Below are positions 53,297 to 59,610 of a stretch of DNA of 59,610 bases, in pieces (positions within the stretch are counted from its first letter, which is position 1; every line of letters begins with the position of its first letter). The stretch is from Marseilla massiliensis. GTDB taxonomy: Bacteria; Bacteroidota; Bacteroidia; Bacteroidales; Bacteroidaceae. Where the stretch lies: assembly GCF_016899855.1 (NCBI RefSeq), contig NZ_JACJJG010000009.1:1-59610 (forward strand). The letters are read 5' to 3'. Under the pieces are notes generated by a model. It searched no databases. It had not been told where the DNA came from and was given only the letters and a program-made list of their open reading frames with translations. The translations under genes were made by a program, and so were the position numbers.

Positions 53297-53471
53297 TAAT
53301 TAAGAATTAAGAGTTAAGAATTAAGAAAATATGACTTGTGGAATTAAGAATTAAGAGTGAAGAATTAAGAGTTAAAAATCAAAAGCAAACGAAGCATTAA
53401 GCTAATTAAGGCAACGCCATCTTGCCGGAAGAGGAATTTTCTCTTAATTCTTAACTCTTAATTCTTAATTA
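53297..53471. terminator. 30-bp inverted repeat between ftsZ and yqeY
   Basis: Arms 53297-53326 and 53442-53471 are perfect over 30 nt and share the AATTAAGAGTTAAG core of 51391-51493. A third partial copy (53341-53375) lies in the loop. The right arm abuts the ftsZ stop, and the left arm abuts the yqeY start codon, so it would also shape the yqeY leader. Confidence 0.8.
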
Positions 53472-53473
53472 TC

Positions 53474-54796
53474 TTAAGCAAACTTTATCGTTCCCTGTAC
53501 GGTGTTGCTGTCCTCGGGCTCAGGTTTCTTGACGTTGCCCATGGCCTGATTCTTGATTTCTTCAAGCTCCTGGCGCGTACGTTTGTACGTAGGGGTTGAC
53601 TCTACGGACGAAATCACGTCGTCATTGTCAAGGTCTTCCTGGCGGAAGATGTATATGTGGGGACGGCGTTTGTACTTCGACGTCTTGCCGTCGCCGCCGT
53701 ATATGCGTTCACGGCGTGCACGGCGCTCGGCCGCCTTCTCCTCTTCCTCGGCGCGACGCTCGTTCTCCTCCTGCGTGTGTTTCTTGATGTGGCTGTTCAT
53801 TCCGTCAACGTCCTCTATGCCGAAGCCCGTGGCAAGGATGGTAACCTTTATCTTGTCGCCCAGCTCGGGGTCGGTGGCAAGTCCCCACTTGATTTCAAAC
53901 TTAGTGTCGAACTTTGCCATAAAGTCGTTCACGTCGTTCATCTCTTCCATCATCAGGCTGCCCTTGTTGTTGCCCTTCTCGCCGCTGAAGGATATGCTGA
54001 GCAGGATTTTCTTCGAGTTGAATATGTCGTTATCATTGAGCAGGGGCGAGTTCAGGGCGTCGTCGATAGCCTTCTTGACGCGGCCTTCACCCTCGCCGTA
54101 GCCGGTGCTCATGATGGCTACGCCGCCGTCTTTCAGCACGGTCTTGACGTCGTTGAAGTCAAGGTTGATAAGTCCGTGGACGGTTATTATCTCGGCAATA
54201 CTCTTGGCTGCAACGCTCAGCGTGTCGTCGGCCTTGCCGAAAGCGTCGAGGATTGACAACTCCGGATATATCTCGCGCAGGCGCTCGTTGTTGATAACAA
54301 GCAGGGCGTCGACGTGCTTAGACATCTCTTCTACACCGTCGAGAGCCTGGTCAATCTTCTTCTCCCCCTCGAAACGGAAGGGAATCGTTACTATTCCTAC
54401 GGTAAGTATGCCTAATTCTTTTGACACACGGGCTATCACGGGAGCGGCTCCCGTACCCGTTCCGCCACCCATTCCGGCGGTGATGAAAGCCATCTTGGTG
54501 CCGTCGCTGAGCATGTTACGCACGTCCTCAATGCTTTCCTCGGCAGCCTCACGCGCCTTCTCGGGCTTGTTGCCGGCGCCGAGCCCCTCGTTGCCGAGCT
54601 GCAAATGGACGGGCACAGGCGAGTCGTTGAGGGCCTGGGCGTCGGTATTGCACAGCACGAACGACACGTCGTGTATGCCCTCACGGTACATGTGGTTCAC
54701 TGCGTTGCCGCCGCCGCCACCTACACCGATGACCTTTATTATGCTTTTCTCCTTTTCAGGTTCGCCGAAATCGACGATACTACGTCTTTCGTTCAT
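53474..54796 (-). CDS. ftsZ: Cell division protein FtsZ
   Basis: Tubulin-like GTPase that forms the division ring. Seen: IKVIGVGGGGGNAVNHM near 22, tubulin signature GGGTGTGAAP near 110, T7-loop NLDFNDVKTVL near 213, then a linker after about 335 rich in Glu/Arg (EEENERRAEEEEKAAERRA), and the C-terminal tail ending NTVQGTIKFA. 440 aa, longer than E. coli FtsZ because of the charged linker, as in Bacteroidetes. The C-terminal peptide that binds FtsA in other groups is not recognisable here. It lies 44 bp after ftsA. Confidence 0.96.
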   Translation of the reverse strand: MNERRSIVDFGEPEKEKSIIKVIGVGGGGGNAVNHMYREGIHDVSFVLCNTDAQALNDSPVPVHLQLGNEGLGAGNKPEKAREAAEESIEDVRNMLSDGTKMAFITAGMGGGTGTGAAPVIARVSKELGILTVGIVTIPFRFEGEKKIDQALDGVEEMSKHVDALLVINNERLREIYPELSILDAFGKADDTLSVAAKSIAEIITVHGLINLDFNDVKTVLKDGGVAIMSTGYGEGEGRVKKAIDDALNSPLLNDNDIFNSKKILLSISFSGEKGNNKGSLMMEEMNDVNDFMAKFDTKFEIKWGLATDPELGDKIKVTILATGFGIEDVDGMNSHIKKHTQEENERRAEEEEKAAERRARRERIYGGDGKTSKYKRRPHIYIFRQEDLDNDDVISSVESTPTYKRTRQELEEIKNQAMGNVKKPEPEDSNTVQGTIKFA

Positions 54797-54840
54797 ATCT
54801 TGTCGTGTTTTATTCGTTAATAATATAAGGTGAAGAAGGC

Positions 54841-56295
54841 CTATTCGTCGGGCTCCTTAATGAACTTGTCAACCCAGTTCTTGAAGCGTGCCATGCGGTT
54901 CTTCATGCTCTTACGCTCCTTCTTCTGCTCCTCCTCAAGGCGCGCTGCCTCCTCAGCCTCACGCTTGGCAGCCTCTTCGGCAGCCTTGCGGCGCTGCTCC
55001 TCGGCCTTTATCTTCTCGGCTTCGGTCTGCACAACGCCGGGACTCATCTCGCCCGGAGTGCGCGGATTCTGGTGCAGGTCAGCCGTTTTCGGACCTGCCT
55101 TGGCCGTCTTCTCGCCGCTGAACAGGTCTACGTTCTCGGGCGTTTCCTCGCCGGCGCAGTTCATGTCACCCTTGACAAGCAGTCCCAGCACGGTGTTCAT
55201 CATGCCGTTGTGGGCTGTAATGTCGGGATTGTTGGACGTGATGGTCTGGTTCACGAACTTCGCGATACGTATCTTCTCAATGTGCGTATGGTTGCGGAAT
55301 GCCTTGTCTATGTCCTTCATGTTGGCTCCGCCGCCGGTCAGGATGATACCGCCGAGCAGACGGTCGGCATACTCCGAAGGTACCTGGTACCACACATTCT
55401 CGATTATTTCCTGCAATCTTCCCTCTACAATCTCTATGAACTTGCGGCTCTCCACGCTGCGTTCGGCGTCGATGGGGAGCATTAATGAGTTGTCAATATC
55501 GTTGTTGTCGGTGTACGCGCAGCCGTATTTCAGCTTCATCTTCTCGGCCGTCGGCTCGTCCATCTGCAACGAAGCGATGTCCTTGGTGATGTTGTTGCCT
55601 CCGAGAGGGATGACCGCCAGGTGGCGCAAAATGTTCTTGTAATAGACAGATACGGTAGTAGTGTCGGCGCCAAGGTCGACCAAGACACAGCCCGAACGCC
55701 TCTCGGCGTCGGACAATACGCAGTCGGCCAACGCCAACGGAGCCAGATACATTTCGGCGATAGCTACCTCGGCTGTGTCGAAACACTTGTTTAGATTACG
55801 GTAGAACGTCTTGCGCCAAAGGATGTTAAGGAAGTTTCCTTCAAGCCGGCCGCACTGAATGCCGACGGGGTCAAGCTGGAACTGGTTGTCCACTTTGTAC
55901 TCCTGAGTGGCCGCGTCGAGTATTTCCTGGTCCTGGTAAGACATGTTTCGGTTGATGTCCATCAGCTCGTTGACCATATCCTGTGATACTATTGTGTCGT
56001 TGGGAAGGTCTTTCACTATTACGTTCTTGACGCTGCGGATTGACTGCCCGCCCACTCCGACGTACACTTGGGCTATCTCCGACTTGAGCGACGACGACAA
56101 TTTCTTGACGATGTTGGCAATGCACTGCACCGTCTGGTTTATGTTGTAAACGATTCCCTTGCGGATAAACGATGACGAGTCCTCCTTGACCACGGCAAGC
56201 ACGGATATGCTTCCGTCGAGGTTTTTCTTGCCCGCTATGCCCGTCACTTTCGACGAACCGAGCTCTATTGCTACGATAAAGTCCTTTGCTGCCAT
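54841..56295 (-). CDS. ftsA: Cell division protein FtsA with coiled-coil C-terminus
   Basis: Actin-like ATPase that tethers FtsZ to the membrane. Seen: phosphate-1 loop AIELGSSKVTGIAG near 10, SHS2/1C subdomain, phosphate-2 LVDLGADTTTVSVY near 207, adenosine loop GIILTGGGANMKDID near 316. After about 400 comes an acidic/alanine coiled coil (EEQRRKAAEEAAKREAEEA) and a terminal basic amphipathic helix (SMKNRMARFKNWVDKFIKE) that should be the membrane anchor. 484 aa. The coiled-coil insertion between ATPase and anchor is absent from E. coli FtsA. It lies between ftsQ (39 bp) and ftsZ (44 bp). Confidence 0.95.
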   Translation of the reverse strand: MAAKDFIVAIELGSSKVTGIAGKKNLDGSISVLAVVKEDSSSFIRKGIVYNINQTVQCIANIVKKLSSSLKSEIAQVYVGVGGQSIRSVKNVIVKDLPNDTIVSQDMVNELMDINRNMSYQDQEILDAATQEYKVDNQFQLDPVGIQCGRLEGNFLNILWRKTFYRNLNKCFDTAEVAIAEMYLAPLALADCVLSDAERRSGCVLVDLGADTTTVSVYYKNILRHLAVIPLGGNNITKDIASLQMDEPTAEKMKLKYGCAYTDNNDIDNSLMLPIDAERSVESRKFIEIVEGRLQEIIENVWYQVPSEYADRLLGGIILTGGGANMKDIDKAFRNHTHIEKIRIAKFVNQTITSNNPDITAHNGMMNTVLGLLVKGDMNCAGEETPENVDLFSGEKTAKAGPKTADLHQNPRTPGEMSPGVVQTEAEKIKAEEQRRKAAEEAAKREAEEAARLEEEQKKERKSMKNRMARFKNWVDKFIKEPDE

Positions 56296-56334
56296 ACGTT
56301 TTATATTTATTTTCTTATTTCTTTGTTGCTCTGT

Positions 56335-57123
56335 CTATTTCTTCTTTTTGCATATTATCTGGTTGTCGAACTCAAGGTCGATGTACGAATACTTGTTCCA
56401 TCCGGCCTTGCTGAGCCCGTATTTGTAGAACTTGGCAAGGCGGTCGAGCTTCGTTTCAACGAATTCGGCGGTCAATCTTTTGCGCCGGTTGATGTACTTT
56501 GTCTGCGGAAGCGTGCCCAGATACACTATATGTTCGCCCACCCGAGGCACCAGCTCGACGCCAAGGTCGGGCAGGATGTTGATTTGTACGATTTGATTAC
56601 GCCAGAACTCGTCCTTCATTATCTCGATGGCGAGGTTGGCAAGATAGCTCCTTGCGTACCATTTGGATATGTACCCGGTGGCAATTATAAGGTCTGACGT
56701 ATAATTGGAGTTAGGCATTATGCCTCCATGGTCGTCAAGATAATAGTCGTCGCCGGCACTGTTCTTCACACGTACTATGGGCAACCGCTGGGTTATCATT
56801 ATCTCCACGCAGCCGTCCTTGGTCTTATAACACTGGGCGGTCTTCACGAAAGGGCTGTCCTTCAGCTTGTCCTCGATGTCACGCGGATTGACATCCGCCA
56901 TGCGCTTTTTGAACGGATACAGCCTGTTTTTCTCCAGGATACGCTTTATCTCGGCCGCGCTGAGAAATCCGTTGGTACTCTCGTCCTCAATGTTTATCAC
57001 CACCTTGGTACATAAAGGATAGGTATCCTTAGGATTGTTGAATGACGTCATTGCCAACAATACGTAAACTGCGAGGGCCACGCAGAGGACGACTGTCAAC
57101 GCTCTTTTGAGCTTATATTTCAT
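56335..57123 (-). CDS. ftsQ: Cell division protein FtsQ
   Basis: Bitopic inner-membrane protein linking early and late division proteins. Seen: short cytoplasmic N-terminus, one transmembrane segment (ALTVVLCVALAVYVLLAM, about 8-25), a POTRA-like region (INIEDESTNGFLSAAEIKRI, near 44), and a beta domain with QRLPIVRVKN near 112 and GEHIVYLGTLPQTKYINRR near 200. 262 aa. The ATG follows the murC stop directly (TAAATG), indicating translational coupling. Low sequence conservation is normal; identity is secured by position between murC and ftsA. Confidence 0.9.
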   Translation of the reverse strand: MKYKLKRALTVVLCVALAVYVLLAMTSFNNPKDTYPLCTKVVINIEDESTNGFLSAAEIKRILEKNRLYPFKKRMADVNPRDIEDKLKDSPFVKTAQCYKTKDGCVEIMITQRLPIVRVKNSAGDDYYLDDHGGIMPNSNYTSDLIIATGYISKWYARSYLANLAIEIMKDEFWRNQIVQINILPDLGVELVPRVGEHIVYLGTLPQTKYINRRKRLTAEFVETKLDRLAKFYKYGLSKAGWNKYSYIDLEFDNQIICKKKK

Positions 57124-58524
57124 TTATTCGTACTTGCTTAACAGTATTTTTTCTATTTGCGGAACGTAATTGTCAAGGTCGCCGGCGCCCAGGACAATGA
57201 GAACCTCGAAGTCATGCTCCCTTACGTACTCAGGCACATCCTCCTTATGGAGCATGACCTTGGCCACTCCCGGGGCAAGATTGTCGTATATAAGCCGTGA
57301 CGTAACTCCTGGTATAGGCTCCTCACGGGCAGGATATATATCACAGAGCAGCACCTCGTCGAGCAGGCTCAGGCTCTCGGCAAAGTCCTTGTAGAAGTCG
57401 CGCGTGCGGCTGTAGAGGTGTGGCTGGAATATGGCCGTGATTTTCTTGTCCTTGTAAAGCTCGCGAATGCTCATGGCGCTCTGGCGTATCTCCTTCGGAT
57501 GGTGCGCGTAATCGCTGAGGAACACGAGGCGGTCGGTCTTGATCTTGAAGTCAAACCGGCGCTCAACTCCCCGGTAAGTCCTCATGCCGTACTTCAATTC
57601 TTCAGCCGTGCAACCGTTGAGTTGGGCCATCGCCATGGCGGCCACGGCGTTCTCTATGTTGATCGGTACGGGCTGTCCGAGGTGTATTCCGGGCACGGTC
57701 TCAACGGGAGAAACGAAGTCGAAGGTTATCTCGCCGTTCTCAATCACCACGTTTTCGGCATGGAAGTCGCCACCGTCACGGCTGTACGTGTACGTCTTTA
57801 CGCCGTCCTGTACGGCCGGGTGCATCTCCAGTCCGGTGTGGATAATGAGCGCGCCGCCTGGCTGTATCAGCGAGGAGTACTTGGTGAAGCTCTCCAGATA
57901 AGCCTCTTTCGTGCCGTAAATGTCAAGATGGTCGGGGTCGGTTGACGTGATGACGCTCATCCACGGGCGCAGCCAGTGGAACGAGCGGTCGAACTCGTCG
58001 GCCTCAATCACCACGAAATCGCTCTCCTTGCTGAGGATGTAGTTCGAGGCGTAGTTCTTCGATATGCCGCCAAGGAAGGCGTTGCAGTCAACGTGGCTCT
58101 GGTGCATTATGTGCGCACACATGGTAGACGTGGTGGTCTTGCCGTGCGTTCCGGCCACGCATAGTCCCTTATGCGCACGCGTCAGCATGCCCAGCACCTG
58201 CGCCCTCTTCTCCACATCGAAGCCCTTTTCACGATAAAGCGCCAGCTCCTTGTGCTCGGCGGGGATGGCAGGGGTGTATACCACGAGCGTAGATTCCCTG
58301 TTGCGGCACGCGTGGGGGATTTCGTCAACGTTCTCCTCGTAGTGTATCAACATACCCTCTTTCTCGAGTTGCTCGGTCAGCGCGGACGGAGTCTTGTCAT
58401 AACCGGCAACCACCACTCCCCTATGTAGGAAGTAACGGGCGATGGCACTCATGCCAATGCCGCCCGCACCTATAAAGTATACAGCTTTTATGTCGTTTAA
58501 TTCCATATTCCAGTTATTCTTCAC
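57124..58524 (-). CDS. murC: UDP-N-acetylmuramate-L-alanine ligase
   Basis: Cytosolic ATP-dependent ligase adding L-Ala to UDP-MurNAc in peptidoglycan synthesis. Seen: N-terminal GAGGIGMSAIARYF near 20, Mur ligase P-loop GTHGKTTTSTM near 124, EADEFDRSFHWLRP near 178, STDPDHLDIYG near 194, and SDYAHHPKEIRQS near 345. 466 aa, full length. It lies 79 bp after murG and is coupled to ftsQ. ATG 58524 has a neighbouring alternative at residue 6 (MELND), which is also plausible and common in this family. Confidence 0.96.
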   Translation of the reverse strand: MKNNWNMELNDIKAVYFIGAGGIGMSAIARYFLHRGVVVAGYDKTPSALTEQLEKEGMLIHYEENVDEIPHACRNRESTLVVYTPAIPAEHKELALYREKGFDVEKRAQVLGMLTRAHKGLCVAGTHGKTTTSTMCAHIMHQSHVDCNAFLGGISKNYASNYILSKESDFVVIEADEFDRSFHWLRPWMSVITSTDPDHLDIYGTKEAYLESFTKYSSLIQPGGALIIHTGLEMHPAVQDGVKTYTYSRDGGDFHAENVVIENGEITFDFVSPVETVPGIHLGQPVPINIENAVAAMAMAQLNGCTAEELKYGMRTYRGVERRFDFKIKTDRLVFLSDYAHHPKEIRQSAMSIRELYKDKKITAIFQPHLYSRTRDFYKDFAESLSLLDEVLLCDIYPAREEPIPGVTSRLIYDNLAPGVAKVMLHKEDVPEYVREHDFEVLIVLGAGDLDNYVPQIEKILLSKYE

Positions 58525-58603
58525 GGCCTGATAAGCCTTATAAGACTAATAGGCCTGATATTGACCGGCAAGAGTGATTTTCTTAACTCTTAAATCTTAA
58601 TTC

Positions 58604-59610
58604 TTAATTTTTCCTCGCCAGTTTTACCACCTCGTCGGCTATCGTGTCGGCCGAGTCGGGCAGCGCCAGCTTCTTTATGTTACCACTGAGGGCGGCCAGG
58701 CGCTCGTTGTCCTTCACCGTCTCGACGGCCAGCTCCACGACCTGCGCTGGCGCGTCGGCGTCCTTAACGTACAGCGCGGCGCCCTTGTCTACCAGCGCCA
58801 TGGCGTTCTTCGTCTGGTGGTCTTCGGCAACATTGGGCGACGGAACGAGGATTACGGGCTTGCCTATGAGGCAAAACTCTGATATGCTGCTGGCTCCGGC
58901 GCGGCTGATCACCAGGTCGGCGGCCTTGTACGCGGCGCCCATGTCGCTGATGAAGTCCATCACCTTGAGCATGGGCAGGTCCGTGCGGTCCTTCAGCCGC
59001 TCGTTAATCGAGGCGTTATAGTACTTGCCCGTCTGCCAGATGAACTGCACTCCCGACGACTTAACCAGGTCGAGGTGCTGCATTACGCTCTCGTTCACGG
59101 TCCTTGCGCCGAGGCTTCCGCCAACGATAAGTATCGTCTTCTTGTTCTCGTCGAGGCCGAACGCGCGCAGGGCCTCGGCCTTCGTCATCTTCGTGTCGAG
59201 CAAAGCCTGGCGCACGGGGTTGCCCGTCTTTACGATTTTGTCGGCCGGGAAGAAGCGCTCCATGCCGTCGTAGGCCACGCATATACGGTCAACCTTCTTG
59301 GCGAGTATCTTGTTCGTCACGCCGGCATACGAGTTCTGCTCCTGTATGAGGCATGGAATGCCCCTCTTGGCGCACTCGTTAAGCATGGGGCCACTGGCGT
59401 AACCGCCCACCCCGACGGCAGCCATCGGCCTGAAGTCGCGTATTATCTTCTTGGCCATACGCTGGCTTTTCCATATCTTGAAGAGCACGGCTACGTTCTT
59501 CAACATATTCTTCCGGTCGAAGCCGCAGATGGGCAGGCCGATGATACGGTAGCCCGCGTCGGGCACGCGCTGCATCTCCATACGCCCGAGAGCGCCCACG
59601 AAAAGGATGT
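58604..59610 (-). CDS. murG: UDP-GlcNAc undecaprenol-pyrophosphoryl-MurNAc-pentapeptide transferase, partial
   Basis: Membrane-associated glycosyltransferase that makes lipid II. Seen: the frame runs off the right edge; its first complete codons read ILFVGALGRMEMQRVP, which corresponds to about residue 70 of the family's N-terminal domain, so roughly the first 30 residues' worth of conserved start lies outside. GGYASGPML, QEQNSYAGVTNKIL, GGSLGARTVNE and SRAGASSISEFCLIGKP with NVAEDHQTKNA give the donor-binding domain. A GTG at 59599 is not the real start. The stop is followed by single-arm AATTAAG/ACTTAAG repeats (58577-58612). Confidence 0.95.
   Translation of the reverse strand, partial: ILFVGALGRMEMQRVPDAGYRIIGLPICGFDRKNMLKNVAVLFKIWKSQRMAKKIIRDFRPMAAVGVGGYASGPMLNECAKRGIPCLIQEQNSYAGVTNKILAKKVDRICVAYDGMERFFPADKIVKTGNPVRQALLDTKMTKAEALRAFGLDENKKTILIVGGSLGARTVNESVMQHLDLVKSSGVQFIWQTGKYYNASINERLKDRTDLPMLKVMDFISDMGAAYKAADLVISRAGASSISEFCLIGKPVILVPSPNVAEDHQTKNAMALVDKGAALYVKDADAPAQVVELAVETVKDNERLAALSGNIKKLALPDSADTIADEVVKLARKN

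Overview
The window reads as a chromosomal segment of a Bacteroidales bacterium, most likely Prevotellaceae. The evidence is two SusC/SusD-type polysaccharide utilization loci (PULs), a hybrid two-component regulator and a SusR-like regulator, Bacteroidetes-type promoters (TAnnTTTG -7 boxes), acidic residues after lipobox cysteines, and a Bacteroidetes-style FtsA with a long C-terminal coiled coil. No insertion sequence, prophage or CRISPR array is visible; the right end (58604-59610) cuts through murG.

Layout. 244-951: zinc-less sirtuin. 1411-2643: secreted PL1 pectate lyase. 2711-4690: OPT peptide transporter, convergent with gyrB (4788-6761). 7427-19633, all minus strand: a dextran/alpha-glucan PUL (SusR-like regulator, GH97, SusC, SusD, SusE-like, GH66 dextranase). 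20021-21218: rpsT with tRNA-Glu, and divergent recO. 21537-23841: AraC regulator with a Tat-exported ferredoxin-type aldo/keto reductase. 24100-26304: RNase R. 26803-39211, all minus: a fructan PUL (hybrid sensor, SusC, SusD, GH32, MFS sugar transporter, fructokinase), followed by cysS. 41195-51366, plus strand: a CoA-transferase and a run of envelope genes (DUF3943, SDR, PAP2, DUF4294, PCMD, Omp85-like barrel, phosphoethanolamine transferase). 51517-52755: ferritin and a small membrane protein. 52848-59610: yqeY and the division/cell-wall genes ftsZ, ftsA, ftsQ, murC, murG.

How the genes work together. Each PUL has a regulator, an outer-membrane SusC/SusD pair and glycoside hydrolases. The alpha-glucan PUL places a dextranase lipoprotein with an SDDD-type surface signal beside a periplasmic-type GH97 glucosidase. 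The fructan PUL has one periplasmic GH32 and then carries fructose inward through the MFS permease to fructokinase.

The most remarkable content is between the genes. Ten intergenic regions each carry an 83-bp array of exactly four 17-bp palindromes (consensus YRAAAGRCSGYCTTTYR) separated by exactly 5 bp (22-bp period). A 17-nt leader (TAW-N4-YTGR-N3-YCA) lies on one flank, with its core mostly at 19, 30 or 41 bp, that is in steps of one DNA turn. Arrays lie in both orientations, in tandem, convergent and divergent gaps, and never inside a gene. I know of no described family with this design, and it looks like a DNA-level system with an unknown protein partner. A second layer is long, often perfect inverted repeats built from stuttering 7-9-mers at gene ends. 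Two such elements have entered coding sequence: one encodes the export signal of the fructan sensor kinase, the other encodes the ends of the GH32 and MFS proteins.
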